Notes: generated by a model from the sequence alone, not told the origin. A stretch of 64,000 nt of DNA from Streptomyces sp. MMG1533 (GCF_001279775.1 NZ_LGDG01000167.1:124001-188000), one strand, 5' to 3'; counted from the stretch's first letter, positions 1 to 11,200 are shown. A program made the numbers and translations.

Positions 1-3000
1 CCGGCCGACGCTCCGGCCGCGCTCGCCGTGCTGCGACTCGTCGCCGAGGACATCGTCCGGTTCGACCTCGTCCTGCCCGGCCCGCCGGAGCACATACTGC
101 CGCTCGTGCCCGCGGGACCCGGCCTCGGTGAACTCGTCGGCGAAGCCGCCGTCCGGCTGCTGCCGACCGTGCTGGACGCCGTTGTGACCGAGGCGGGCGA
201 GATCGGCGCCGTCGTGGCCGCAATCGGCGACGCGCTGGGACTGCGCGCGGATGCCGACGCGGGTCGGAGATTCGACGCCGCAACGCTTGGCACCCTGGCG
301 GAGGATCCGTCCGCGGCGCTGCTGGAGCGCCTCCGCGACCACGTCGGCGACGTCGTCGGGGCGCTGAGCGACCTCGCCGACCTGGTGCTCGCCCCGCTAC
401 CGGTCGGCGTCGTCGTCGTCACGCCGGCCGCCGATGGCACCCGGCTGCAGGTGGTCATCGCGGAGCGGGTCACACTGGCACTTGCCCGTTCGGGCTCCGG
501 AGCGGGCACCGGGGTGCGGCTCGACGTAACAGCCGAGGCACCAGTGCTCGTGGACGGCATACCGTTCGGCTCCGTCCGCGGCACGGTCGCTGTTGACCAG
601 CACGGCCTGGCCCTCGTATCCGGCGGCGCGAGCCTCGACGGCGACCTTCTCGCGATCCTCGGAGTGCCGCTGCGCCCATGGCTCGACGCGCGGTATGCGC
701 CCGCCGAGCGCGCACCCACGGGCGCCGAGACACCGACGAGCCGCCCGACGGTCCGCGCCGGGCTGGTCGTGCCGGAGGCGCCCGGCCGCCCTGTCGCCGC
801 CACCGCCCTCCGCGTCGTGGCCGCGACCGTGTCCCCCGGTCAGGAGCTGACGGTCGGGGTCGTCGACGGCACCGGCGCGCCGGTCGGCGACGACCCTGGC
901 CTGGCAAGCGCCCGGGTGCTCACGCCGCTCGTGCTCGGCATCGGCACCGAGGCGGCCCACGATCTGCTCGACACGACAGTCGGCGCCGGGCCCGGGACAA
1001 TCGGCGAGGTGCTCGACGGCGTGATACTGCGCCGGACGGGAACCGGCGCCACAGCTCGTTGGGCGCCGGTGCCGGACGTGCTCGACCCGGATGCCTTGCT
1101 CGGCCGTGTCGTCGCGCTCGGCGGCAATCTGCTCAACGCGTTCACGCCCACGCTCAGCGTCGGTCCGCTCACGGTCACCGGCGACGCGAACCTCGTGGGC
1201 AACGCCGCCACCCTGCGGGTACGGCTCGGCGTAGCGGCAGGCGAGACCTGGTGGCTCGTCGATGCAGGCGACATCCGGATCGGGCTCGAGGTGGCCACAG
1301 AGTGGGCCGGCATCGCGGCGGCGGACGGCGGCGTCGAGCTCTCACTGACTGTCGACCCCACGCACTCCGAGCCGGTCCGCGGCGTCACCGTCGCGGTCCG
1401 CGGCGCGACCATCCGGCTGGCCGGGCAGCAGGGTGAGGATCTCCTCGACCTCGGTGTACGGCTGCGCTCGGTGGCGCTCTCGGCAGCGTTCGTCCCTGTC
1501 CCGCCCACACTGTTCGGCGGCCGCCTGGCGCTCGACCGGCTCGCCGTGCCGCTCGGCGGCGCGGGAGGCGCCGGGGGTAACGGCGTTGCTGCCAAGGTGC
1601 TCGACGCCGACGCGACCGGTGGCTCTGCCGGCGGCTCCGGTGACACCCAGAAGCCCGCGCCGGCGCTCAGCCCCGAACTGGTGCTTCTCTCCCGCGCCGG
1701 TGACCCGGTGACCGTCGACCTGCGGATGGGCGACGGCGCGGGGCCGTGGTGGCTGCCGCTGCAGGCGCACCTCGGGCCGGTCTACATCGAGCAGTTCGGC
1801 TTCGGGGTCACGCGATCGGGTGGCACCGTGACCCGGTTGCGGCTCCTGGTCGACGGTGGCGTGAGCATCGCCGGGCTCACCGCCCAAGTCGACGACCTTG
1901 AGCTGAACCTGCCGTGGCCCGCGCCGTGGGAGATCTCCCAGTGGCGGCTCGACCTCGCCGGGCTCGCTGTCGGCTACCAGGGCAGCGGGGTGAGTCTGGC
2001 GGGCGCGCTGCTCAAGACCGCCGGTGCCACCCGGGGGGACCCGCCGTCGTACCTCGGCACGGTCGCCATCTCGGCCGCGGGCTTCGGTGTCAACGCCTTC
2101 GGCGGATTCGGCGTCTACCCCGTGCCGCGCTCGAGCGACACCTACGTGTCGCTGTTCGTTGTCGCCGCGCTGCATGCCCCCCTCGGCGGCGTGCCCGCGT
2201 TCTTCGTCACCGGCGTCGGAGGCGGCGTCGGCATCAACCGGGCCCTGGTGCTGCCCACCGACGTCGCGGCGCTGCCGCGGTTCCCGCTGGTCCAGGCACT
2301 CGACCCGAGTAGCTCGATCGCTGCCGACCCGATGGGTGCGTTGCAGCAGATGGGCCACGCGTTCCCGCCGCAGCGCGGGGCGATCTGGTTTGCGGCCGGT
2401 GTCTCCTTCACCTCGTTCAGCATCGTCGAAGGCGTCGCGCTGGTCTCGGTGAGCGTGGGCGACGGCGTGGAGATCGCCCTGCTGGGCCTGGCACGGCTCG
2501 GGCTGCCCAACCCGCGGCAGCCGATCGCACAGATCGAACTCGCACTGATCGCCAGGTTCAGCACCCGCGAAATGGTGCTGTGGATCCAGGCGCAGCTCAC
2601 CGACAACTCGTGGGTGATCAGCCCGGATGCGCGACTGACCGGGGGCTTCGCGTTCGTCACCTGGTTCCGCACCGGCGACTTCGTCGTCACGCTCGGCGGC
2701 TACCACCCGAACTTCAAGGTCGCCCGCTACCCGCAAGTGCCACGACTGGGGCTGTCCTGGACCCTCGGCGAGTTCCTCTCGATCCGCGGCGCCACCTACT
2801 TCGCGCTCTGCTCCACGGCGGTCATGGTCGGCGCCCGGATCGACGTCAGCTTCCGCGCCGGGCCGGCGTACGCGCGCGTGATCGCGGGCTTCGACGCGCT
2901 CGTGCGATTCGACCCGCTGTACTTCGAGATCGACGTCTACGCCTCGGTGACCGGTGGGATCCGGATCGAGATCGACCTGGGCTGGTTCGGCTCCATCGTC

Positions 3001-5277
3001 ATCGACCTGAGCATTTCGATCGGCGCCCGCCTGCACATCGAGGGCCCGGAGGTGCACGGTACGGCGACGCTGCAGATGGGGCCCGTTGAAGTGCCGTTCC
3101 GATTCGGCCCGCAGGCGCCGCCCGAGCGCGCCGCGCTCTCCTGGCCGGCGTTCTTCGACAAGTACTTGCGGCCAGGCGGCGGCCAAGTGCTCACCGTGTC
3201 GGTATCCGGTGGGGCAGCCGCCACCCCGGGCGAACCCGCGGAGTCCCGAAACGACGGCAGCAATGCCACCGCGCCGTGGCCGGTCCTGCCCGAGTTCGAC
3301 CTGACCGCCGCGACGACGCTCGCCGCGCGCAGCTACGCCGGCACGATGGTCGCCGGTGTCGGCGGCCTGGGCGTGGGGCCGATGGACGTGGCCGCGCTGG
3401 CCTCGGACTGGCGGGTGACCGTCCGCGCCATGGGCGTCGCCGGTGCGGCGGGCGACCACACGGCCCGCCTGACGGCCGCCCCCCGGACCCAGGGCGTGCC
3501 GCCCGCGGTGTGGCGGGCGCTGCCCCCGGGCCAGGCATCGCCCGCCCTCGCCTCCGGGGTCGACCTGGTGACGGCTTGCACGGGGGTCGACCTGCGGGCC
3601 CGGGCGAGGCTGGTGGACGCCGGCGGCAGTGCATCGTTCGACCCCTACCAGGTGGAGGAGGATCGCACCCTCCGCAAGCCGCTGCCGTTCACGGGCGAGC
3701 AGGCGGCCCGGCCCAAGATCCGCCCGGCTGCGGGAGAGGCCGTACGCGCCGACACCTCCACGACCCCGCAGCGCGAGCTGGCCGGCACGGTCATCGAGTG
3801 GCTCACCCTCGGCCCGGACGTCGCGCGGGCGACGCGGGACCATCCCGGCCCGGCAACGCAGCTCCTCGGCACACTCGCAGCGGCGGACGCCGGCGAGGCC
3901 GAGCGAGTCCGGCTGCTGCGCCGCCGGGTCCGCAACTGGCAGGCGGTGCCGCGGCCGGTGCGGATCACCGAGGGTCTCGGCCCCGCGTTGGAGCTGCCCG
4001 CCGTGCTCACCCAGCGGCCGGCGCCGCCGCCGGATTCCGGGGTCGACGTCCACGTCGGCCGGCCTGCGGTCCTCGCGCTGCTCGACACGGGCGTCACGGC
4101 CGGGCACAGCGGCGGCCGGACGACGGTCACGAAGCTCCGCGGCGCCGCAGCCGAGGCCGCCGCCACGCTCCCCAGGCGAGCGGCTCCTTCCACGGACCTC
4201 GGTCGGCTCGCCGACCGTGCCGTGCCGGCCCGGCTCCTGGTGGCGCCCGGTCGGTTGGAGCGCAGCGGCTCGACGGTGCGTCCGGCCGACGGCGGCGTGC
4301 GTACCAACCAAGCCGGCGGGCCCGGCGAGCTGCGCCGCGCGCCCGCCGTCGACCCACAGGTGCGCAGGCGCCTCCGGGACGCAGCCGCCCAGCTCTCGGA
4401 CGACTCCGGCCTGACCGTCGTGCCGGGGCAGGCCCTCGTGCTGGGCCTGCCGAATCCCCATGACGACGCGGCCCCACAACGGCCGGTGCTGCGCGTCGCC
4501 GCCGGCGCGGCCGGCAGCGGGGCGGTCCGCGTCGTGGCCCTCGACGTGACCGCCCGGGCCCTCTCCGACACCACACTGGCAGCCGGGGAAGTCGAGGTAC
4601 CGCCGGGCACGGCGACCCTCGCCGTTCTCGGCGTGGGTATCGGGCAGCCCTCGGCCGCGGGACTGGCGGGCTGGGCGGCCGCGGGACCGGCGGTGCAGGT
4701 GGCGCCCGGAGCGGCACTCGTCCCAGGAGCCATCCTGCGGGGCCCGGCCACATCGGGCCGCGAGGCTGTCGGTGACCGCTCGGCGCGCGGCGCGGCGATC
4801 GTGCGCGCCGGGGACCTCGTCCGTGGCACCGGCGTGGTCGAGACCGTGCTGCCCGCCGGCTCGCGCACCCTCCTCGTCGCTCTGGACCGGATCTCCGGCG
4901 ACACCGTCGACGGACTCGTCCTCGGCCTCGCCGGGCTTCGACGCCGCACCGGACCTGATGGCGTGCTGGCGCCGGTGCCGGTGGTACAGGGCCGCCGGAC
5001 GGTGCTGCTCTACCCGGTTGAGGCTGACCCCGACGTGCTGGTGCGGGTACAGGACGCCGCCGCGGCGGCCGGCCGTACCCGTCCGGCAGAAACAGCGACG
5101 GTGTCGATCGCGTCGGACGCGCGCTGGGAGGTCGCGGCCGTGGTCGGTGGCACGGACTCGGCCGACCTGATGGCCCGCGACGTGATCGACTCGGGCGTCG
5201 AGGGCCTGGTCGCGCCCCTGGTGGGAGGCAGCATCGGCTCCGCAACCGTCCGATTGATCCACGAGGAGGGCTCATGA
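1..5277 (+). CDS. Partial giant DUF6603-like protein, first gene of overlapping cluster
   Basis: The frame is open from base 1 (first start codon in view is GTG 28), so the true start lies upstream and the remaining ~1,750 residues are partial. Counting from 28, residues ~565-1030 are a long run of short alternating hydrophobic strands rich in Gly, Pro and aromatics (e.g. GPVYIEQFGFGV, FGGFGVYPVP, GGFAFVTWFRTGDFVVTLGG), which I recognise as the DUF6603 type; the role of that family is unknown. The N-terminal ~550 residues also look beta-rich. The C-terminal ~700 residues are Ala/Arg/Val-rich and low in complexity. No clear transmembrane helix is visible. The amphipathic strand pattern suggests a large beta-groove or beta-barrel-like structure, but that is inference. 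The stop overlaps the next ATG (ATGA), so the genes are probably translationally coupled. Confidence 0.7.
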   Translation, partial: PADAPAALAVLRLVAEDIVRFDLVLPGPPEHILPLVPAGPGLGELVGEAAVRLLPTVLDAVVTEAGEIGAVVAAIGDALGLRADADAGRRFDAATLGTLAEDPSAALLERLRDHVGDVVGALSDLADLVLAPLPVGVVVVTPAADGTRLQVVIAERVTLALARSGSGAGTGVRLDVTAEAPVLVDGIPFGSVRGTVAVDQHGLALVSGGASLDGDLLAILGVPLRPWLDARYAPAERAPTGAETPTSRPTVRAGLVVPEAPGRPVAATALRVVAATVSPGQELTVGVVDGTGAPVGDDPGLASARVLTPLVLGIGTEAAHDLLDTTVGAGPGTIGEVLDGVILRRTGTGATARWAPVPDVLDPDALLGRVVALGGNLLNAFTPTLSVGPLTVTGDANLVGNAATLRVRLGVAAGETWWLVDAGDIRIGLEVATEWAGIAAADGGVELSLTVDPTHSEPVRGVTVAVRGATIRLAGQQGEDLLDLGVRLRSVALSAAFVPVPPTLFGGRLALDRLAVPLGGAGGAGGNGVAAKVLDADATGGSAGGSGDTQKPAPALSPELVLLSRAGDPVTVDLRMGDGAGPWWLPLQAHLGPVYIEQFGFGVTRSGGTVTRLRLLVDGGVSIAGLTAQVDDLELNLPWPAPWEISQWRLDLAGLAVGYQGSGVSLAGALLKTAGATRGDPPSYLGTVAISAAGFGVNAFGGFGVYPVPRSSDTYVSLFVVAALHAPLGGVPAFFVTGVGGGVGINRALVLPTDVAALPRFPLVQALDPSSSIAADPMGALQQMGHAFPPQRGAIWFAAGVSFTSFSIVEGVALVSVSVGDGVEIALLGLARLGLPNPRQPIAQIELALIARFSTREMVLWIQAQLTDNSWVISPDARLTGGFAFVTWFRTGDFVVTLGGYHPNFKVARYPQVPRLGLSWTLGEFLSIRGATYFALCSTAVMVGARIDVSFRAGPAYARVIAGFDALVRFDPLYFEIDVYASVTGGIRIEIDLGWFGSIVIDLSISIGARLHIEGPEVHGTATLQMGPVEVPFRFGPQAPPERAALSWPAFFDKYLRPGGGQVLTVSVSGGAAATPGEPAESRNDGSNATAPWPVLPEFDLTAATTLAARSYAGTMVAGVGGLGVGPMDVAALASDWRVTVRAMGVAGAAGDHTARLTAAPRTQGVPPAVWRALPPGQASPALASGVDLVTACTGVDLRARARLVDAGGSASFDPYQVEEDRTLRKPLPFTGEQAARPKIRPAAGEAVRADTSTTPQRELAGTVIEWLTLGPDVARATRDHPGPATQLLGTLAAADAGEAERVRLLRRRVRNWQAVPRPVRITEGLGPALELPAVLTQRPAPPPDSGVDVHVGRPAVLALLDTGVTAGHSGGRTTVTKLRGAAAEAAATLPRRAAPSTDLGRLADRAVPARLLVAPGRLERSGSTVRPADGGVRTNQAGGPGELRRAPAVDPQVRRRLRDAAAQLSDDSGLTVVPGQALVLGLPNPHDDAAPQRPVLRVAAGAAGSGAVRVVALDVTARALSDTTLAAGEVEVPPGTATLAVLGVGIGQPSAAGLAGWAAAGPAVQVAPGAALVPGAILRGPATSGREAVGDRSARGAAIVRAGDLVRGTGVVETVLPAGSRTLLVALDRISGDTVDGLVLGLAGLRRRTGPDGVLAPVPVVQGRRTVLLYPVEADPDVLVRVQDAAAAAGRTRPAETATVSIASDARWEVAAVVGGTDSADLMARDVIDSGVEGLVAPLVGGSIGSATVRLIHEEGS

Positions 5278-7274
5278 GCCCGGTCAGCCGCAAGGGCCCG
5301 GTGCCGACCCGGACGATCGTCCTGCACGACCGGATGGAGCCGCCGCTCGTCGCCGGTGACTACGAGGTCCGGGTCAGCCAAACCGTCGGCGGCGACCCGG
5401 ACCTCGGTGCGGTCCCGGACGACGTGCGGCACGTGCGGGTCACCGGGCCGCGCTACCGGCTGGCGGCTACGGAGGTCCTGTCGACCTTCCCGCCCGCCAA
5501 CGGTGACGGCCCGTTCACCACCCGGCTGGCGCAGGTCGCTCTACGCCGCAAGACGCTTCCCTGGGAACGCGCGGCGTCGCCCGAGCGGCCGTGGCTGGCG
5601 CTGGTCCTGCTCAGCGACGCCGAGGGCACGTACCTGCCGTCCGTGCCGGTGGAGCAGGCGCTGACGGCCGGCGTCCGGCTCACCGGCCCCAACCCGGACG
5701 GTGCAACGTGCGCGGCCGTCGAAGTCCCGGTCCGGGTGGTCCGCCAACTCTTCCCGAGCCGGCAGGACCTGCCCTTCACCTGCCATGTGCGGGAGGTGCC
5801 GCTCGACGACACCGAGCTGGCGCAGGGCGACGACGACGGCTGGGTCGCCGTCGTCCTCGGCACCCGGCTGCCGCGGCCGGGCATGCGGTACCGCGCTTGC
5901 CTGGTCAGCCTCGAGGGCCAATGGGACCAGCTGCCGGACAACCCGCCGGTGGAGGAACGGATCACGAAGACGACGGTCTACGAACTCGCCGACCGCGACA
6001 TCGCGCAGGCCCGGCTGTCGCGCAGCGACGGCGTCCTTCTCAAAGGGGCCATCGACCGGAGCAGGCACGCCGCGGGTGGCGGGCTCGCGCCGAAGCTCCC
6101 GAAGGATGCTGTCGACCGCGAGGAGGTGGAGGCCCTGCCTTCACCCGCCAGCAGCGGGCACGCCGCCGCCGACGCCTGGACGGCGCCTGCGACGCCGGCA
6201 CCGGCGGCGGCCCAGGCCGCGCCGGTGCCGGCGTCTGCCGCGACCTGGGTGGCGGGACTGGGCAGCGGGTCGGTGATCCTCGACGTCTCGTTCGAGGTCA
6301 TTGACCCGGGCGCGCGCCTGCTCCGCTTCCCGGTCCTGATGTCCTGGGAGTTCCGCTGCGAGGGCGACCAGGACTTCGCGACGCTCGTGCAGGACCTCGA
6401 CGTGGGCCTGCTCGGCACGGCTCCCGCCTCGGCGGGCCCGACCGACCGGATCCCGGCCGTCGCGGAGACCGGGCACGTGGTGCTCGGCGGGACGGACCGG
6501 GCCGGCGGGGCGACATCGTCGTGGTACCGCGGCCCGTTCGTGCCGCGCGCCATCGAGCGCCGGCCGGCGACGGCGGTGCACGTCAGCGACCAGCTCCGCC
6601 GGGTCGCGGAGGACGGCCGCGCCGAGGTGGGCGAGGCGGCCGCGTTCGAGCTCGGCCGGCTGCTCGCGCTCTCCTCGCCCTCGACCGTGGCATCGCTGCA
6701 CGAATGGCGCCGCCGCAAGTTCACCGCGCGGCGGGCCGGCGAGGCCGGCTCCGCCGCCGTCTTCGGCACCCTGGCGACCGGCTGGGCGCTGGTGGAAAAC
6801 GGCGTACTGACCGTTGACTCCTTCGCCACCGCGCTCGGCCACACGCTTCTCGCCACGGTAGGCGGAGACACCGTCGACGCGCTGCTGCCGGCTCGGCCGG
6901 CCGTCGACCCGCTGCCCGACCTCGACCTGCTACGCGACCCGGCGGCAACGATCTCGAGAGGCCTCGGGATGCCGCTGCGACAGCTGCGCGCATCGCTCGA
7001 GGGCGGCACCCGGCCGGAGGTGACGGCCGAGCTGCTGGCGCCGGTCGCCACGGTCGGGTTCGAGGCGCTGGCCAAGCAGCCCGGGCTGCTCGCGCCGCTC
7101 GCGGCCGAGCTCGCAGCCCGGGTCGTTGAACTGACCGCGGACGTCGGGCGGTTTGCCGGGCCGACCAGCCCCGCCATGCCGCACCCGGACGCCCCGACGG
7201 CAGGCGCCGCCACCGACGACACGGTGGAGGCACTGTTCCCGGGCGCTCAGACGATGGAGGGAAACGGGCAATGA
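5274..7274 (+). CDS. Hypothetical two-domain protein, second gene of giant cluster
   Basis: A 666-residue protein that I cannot assign to a family. It starts at ATG 5274 inside the stop of the preceding gene (ATGA) and ends in the same way at the next gene. Residues 1-280 form one block with an LPWER motif at 95-99 followed by a hydrophobic strand (PWLALVLLSD). A Pro/Ala-rich linker lies at about 290-325. Residues ~325-666 form a second block that is beta-like first (SVILDVSFEVIDPGARLLRFPVL) and then largely helical. There is no signal peptide and no membrane segment. Its place between DUF6603-like and other large proteins suggests a structural or adaptor part of one complex; this is inference from operon organisation only. 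Confidence 0.75.
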   Translation: MSPVSRKGPVPTRTIVLHDRMEPPLVAGDYEVRVSQTVGGDPDLGAVPDDVRHVRVTGPRYRLAATEVLSTFPPANGDGPFTTRLAQVALRRKTLPWERAASPERPWLALVLLSDAEGTYLPSVPVEQALTAGVRLTGPNPDGATCAAVEVPVRVVRQLFPSRQDLPFTCHVREVPLDDTELAQGDDDGWVAVVLGTRLPRPGMRYRACLVSLEGQWDQLPDNPPVEERITKTTVYELADRDIAQARLSRSDGVLLKGAIDRSRHAAGGGLAPKLPKDAVDREEVEALPSPASSGHAAADAWTAPATPAPAAAQAAPVPASAATWVAGLGSGSVILDVSFEVIDPGARLLRFPVLMSWEFRCEGDQDFATLVQDLDVGLLGTAPASAGPTDRIPAVAETGHVVLGGTDRAGGATSSWYRGPFVPRAIERRPATAVHVSDQLRRVAEDGRAEVGEAAAFELGRLLALSSPSTVASLHEWRRRKFTARRAGEAGSAAVFGTLATGWALVENGVLTVDSFATALGHTLLATVGGDTVDALLPARPAVDPLPDLDLLRDPAATISRGLGMPLRQLRASLEGGTRPEVTAELLAPVATVGFEALAKQPGLLAPLAAELAARVVELTADVGRFAGPTSPAMPHPDAPTAGAATDDTVEALFPGAQTMEGNGQ

Positions 7275-8260
7275 AGGCCTCGATCACGGGCGCGGCCGCC
7301 CTTTCGGTGGCGATGGCCGCAGCCGCGTCGACGAAGACCCCGCCGGACACCGACGGGGTGGCAGGCGAACCGGACATTCTGCCGCCCGAACTCGTCGACA
7401 TCCTCGTCCGGCTGCGTGTGCTCGACGGCGTTCCGTTCGAATACGTCGTGCCGGACGAGCGGCTGCTTCCCCCAGAGTCGATCCGCTTCTTTCACCTGGA
7501 CCGGAACTGGACCGACGCGCTCGTCCAGGGTCTGCTCTCGGTCGGTGCGGTCAGCACCCGCGACCGGATCGACGTCGCGGCGCGCTGGCCGGCGGTGCGG
7601 GACGCCGTTGACGCCGCCGAGCACGACGTTCGCGCGAAGCTGTCGGGAGCGCCGTCCGTGACGGGTGACGCCGAGGCGGTCACCGGCTTCCTCGCCCGCT
7701 CACGCGCCATCTCAGGCTGGCCCGGCATCGCCGTCCGCGCTTACCGCCGGACCGCGCCGGAGACGGGCGGCGACCCGTTGTCCGGCCTGGAGGAGATGCG
7801 CATGCTACGGCTTGAGCGGCTCGCGCCGGCGGTGCTGCTGGCGCTGGTCGACGGGGTGCCGGACCAGGTGTGCATCGAGGAGCCGCGGGCCGGCATCCAG
7901 TTCGGCGTTGACGAGGAACCCGCCGCGGCCGGCGGGGCGATCACCGCCGCGCTCAAGGACCCGGCGACCGGCCGGCGGGTGCAGCGCGGCGGCGGCGACG
8001 TCGCCGTCCCGGTGCCGTTCCGCCGCGGCGCGCCCGGTGTCGTCGCGGTGGCGAACCTTGTCGCGGCCTTGCAAGCGGCGGACAGCGAGGGGGTCCTCGG
8101 CCCGACAATGGGACCCGCCGAGTACGCCCTCCAGATGCTCCAGCTGCCCTACCGTCAGGTTTTCGGCGAGACCGACGCGCCCGCGCCTGTCGACGACTTC
8201 CACGTCGTCCGGGCGGATCTGACGATCGAGGCGCTGACGACGGTCTGGCGGGCGGTCTGA
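7271..8260 (+). CDS. Hypothetical protein with RFFHLDRNW motif, third gene of giant cluster
   Basis: A 329-residue protein of no family I can name. ATG 7271 overlaps the upstream stop (ATGA), and its own TGA shares one base with the next ATG (TGATG). The N-terminus (KASITGAAALSVAMAAAAS) is mildly hydrophobic but not a convincing signal peptide. The most distinctive segment is residues ~66-95, LLPPESIRFFHLDRNW followed by TDALVQGLLSVG; its unusual density of aromatic and charged residues suggests a conserved core. The remainder is mixed alpha/beta with a Gly/Ala-rich stretch around residue 220-240. Tight overlap on both sides implies it is made in fixed proportion with its neighbours. Confidence 0.75.
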   Translation: MKASITGAAALSVAMAAAASTKTPPDTDGVAGEPDILPPELVDILVRLRVLDGVPFEYVVPDERLLPPESIRFFHLDRNWTDALVQGLLSVGAVSTRDRIDVAARWPAVRDAVDAAEHDVRAKLSGAPSVTGDAEAVTGFLARSRAISGWPGIAVRAYRRTAPETGGDPLSGLEEMRMLRLERLAPAVLLALVDGVPDQVCIEEPRAGIQFGVDEEPAAAGGAITAALKDPATGRRVQRGGGDVAVPVPFRRGAPGVVAVANLVAALQAADSEGVLGPTMGPAEYALQMLQLPYRQVFGETDAPAPVDDFHVVRADLTIEALTTVWRAV

Positions 8261-11200
8261 TGGCGGAGCGCCCGGACCTCTCGGCGCAGTTCTCCGTACT
8301 CGCCCGCGCCGGATTGCCGCCCTCGGCCCTGGTCACCTGGGCGCCGACACTCTGGCGGGAGCCCCGCCTGCTCGTTCCGGTCGACGTCCAGGCCCTCGTC
8401 GTCACATCCGCGGCCCAGGAGGAGTGGGCGGACGTCGCCCGCCGACTGCCGGAGGGCGCGGAGCCGTCCGCCGGCAGTGCCCCCCAGCCCGGCACGCTGG
8501 CCGCGCCGCCGCCGTTCACGCCTGTGACCGGCGGCCGCTCGCCCGGTGTCTACCTGCACTGGGCGCTGCCCGACGCGCTGGCCACCGGCACCGTCCCGCA
8601 CGACGCCGGCTCGGCTCCCGGCCCGGCGCAGCTCGGCATGCCAGTGGTGCCCAACCGGTGGCTCGTGGCCCGGATCGGCGGCGGCACGCCGCGCCGGGTG
8701 GCGGCCTGGGTGGTGGAGTCCGACCGCGGGCTGACCCGCCCGCTCGGCATCTGGGCCGAGGCCGCCGACCCGGCGCCCGGCGCCCGCACACCGTGGCTGC
8801 AGCCTGGCTCGCTGACCGCCGTCAGCGGCGGGGACCCGGCCTGGGCGGCGGTCCTCGACGGCGTGATCGACCGGTTCGCCGTGCACGACGACCTCGCGGA
8901 CCTCGACCGGGCGGACGCCGCCGGAACCCTCAGCTACCTGGTGGCCGGCTGGTATTCCGACCCCGCCCTGGACCCGCTGGCTGGCGCCGACGCCGCGCGA
9001 GGCTTCGAGGCGCTGCTGGCGCGGCTGCGGTGGTCGATCGACGCCGACGCGCTCGCCCGCGCCCGGGCGTCCGCCAACGCCGCGCGCGAGGCGGCCACCG
9101 CCGCCCGGAAGCAGACCGGCCCGCGGGCCACGGGGGCCGAGGTCATCGCGACCCTCCAGGTGGGCGCGCTGAACGCCCAAGTGCCGGTGCCCGCCGCCGA
9201 CAGCGGGCTGGTCGAAGGCGCCACCCCGCGGATAGCGCCGGGAGCGTGGTCCCCGCGCCAGACCATCTGCCACGGGCACGTGCATGGAGTCCGGCCCGAC
9301 GGCGTCGGCGCGGACGACCGGCCGGCCGCGAGCGCACTCACGGCCGCGCTCGGCTCCTGCCCGGAGGACTCGTTCGCCGCCCTGCTCGCCCCGGCACTGC
9401 CCGACCCGCTCGGCGGCGAACGGCTTGCCGCAGCGTTCCTGCGGGGCACAGCCGGCCGGTACGACGACCCCGACGGCGCGGTCGACGTTGACGAGGACCT
9501 GCATGGAGCAGAGTTCGTCGCGCTGCCCGGAGGCACCCGGGACAGGGGAGACCGACTGCGTACAGGCGGCGCGGCCGACTCCGTCCTCGACACGCTGGGT
9601 ACGGCCGCCGACCGGCGCGCAGCGGGTCCACCGCGGCGCACGCGCAAGGACGGCTCGCGCACGGCCTCCGTCCGGTTCGGGCTGCAGCGGAAGGCCCTGC
9701 ACATCGTCGACGACGGCACACCCGTGCTCGAGGTGTTCGAGGAACGCGGACGGCCCGGCCCGACCGACAGCGGCGAGCCCTCGCAGGCGCCGGTCCGCGG
9801 ACCGGCCGGCTTCCGCGACGTGGAAGTCGGGCTGCCCCGGATGCACGTGCCGGCCGACCCCGTGCTCACCCTCACCGGTGCCGCCCGCTCACTCCGCCAC
9901 GGCTCGGACACCCGGCACACCGAAGACGGCCTGTTGGCCTGCCGCCTCACCGGCGAACCCGTACGCCGGATGCACGGCGTCATCAAGGGCCACCAGGTCG
10001 TCGCGCCGCTCGGCCACGGCGGGCTGCCTCCCGAGTGCGAGGAACTCCTCGCCGAGGTGGCGCTCACCGACCCTTTCCATGCGGCAGAGACCGCGCAGAC
10101 CGCCGCGCAGGCGGCGGGGGCGGCGCCGGTCTCGGTCACCAACCGGGTGTTCGGCGAGATCGCCCTCGCCGCGAGCGCCGCGGCGGGGAAAAAGGTGGCG
10201 TGGGCGGCGGCGGCCTCCACCATGGACGGAACGCTTCCCTCGCCCCAGGCCACGACGTGGTGGCGGCAGCCGTGGGTGCCGCTGTACCTCGAGTGGGAGC
10301 TCGAAGTCGACCTGGCGGACGACGACGCGGCGGCGCTGCGCGCCTGGGACCTCGGCGAGGTCGACCTCGAGCCGTCGGCAGCTCCGGGCGCCGCACCGAC
10401 CACGACCATCCGCTCCCTGACCGGGCGCAGCCTGCTGACGCCCAGTCCCGCCTCCGCGTTCGCCGACCGGGTGCGCACGGTGCTGCTCGCCGAGGCGGAG
10501 CTCGACCAGGCCGGCGGCGACCTCGAGCCGGCCACCGAACAGGCGCTGCGCACGCTCGCCGCCCGATCCCGGACCCTCGACGTCACCGCAGCCGCGCTCG
10601 AGGGACTGCGACAGTGGCTGCTCGGCTGGGACGACAACGTGGCCCGCGCCAAAGGCGGAACACCCGGGGCCGCCGTGTCGCCGGTACCCGCGCGCGTTCC
10701 CCGGCTGCTGCGCTCCGGGGCCTTCCGGCTGGTGCGGGCACGTGTGGTCGACACCTTCGGCCGCATCGTCGACCTCACACCCGGGCTGTCGGGAGTGCGA
10801 GTGGCGGGCTCGCTGACCGCAAACGGCGAAGGCACCGGCGGAGCGGCCGGCGTACTCGTGCCCCGGCTCACGACGCCCGCACGGCTCATGCTGCGACTGG
10901 TCGACCCCGCGCACGAGGACATCGAGGCACACGTCGACCAGGAGACCGGCGGCGCGTCCCCCGTCGCGGGCTGGCTGCTGCCGGACCCCGTGGACCACGC
11001 CGCCGAACTGTTCGACGCGGCCGGCGCACCGCTCGGACAGCTCATCCACGACCCGGACGGCCCTGGCGTGCTCTGGGAGTCCGCACCCGGCCGGCCCGGA
11101 CCGCTCGGCGCGCCGCCCCCCGTGAACGGCCCCGGCGACCTGCCCCTCGCCGGCGTGGTCACCGGCCTCCTCCGGGCCGACGCGCAACGCCGCGCTGCCG

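Noticed and set aside
1342..5262. 1306-residue open frame on the minus strand
   Set aside because: It lies fully antisense to the DUF6603-like gene. Its Arg/Gly/Asp-rich composition without hydrophobic cores is typical of a GC-rich shadow frame.
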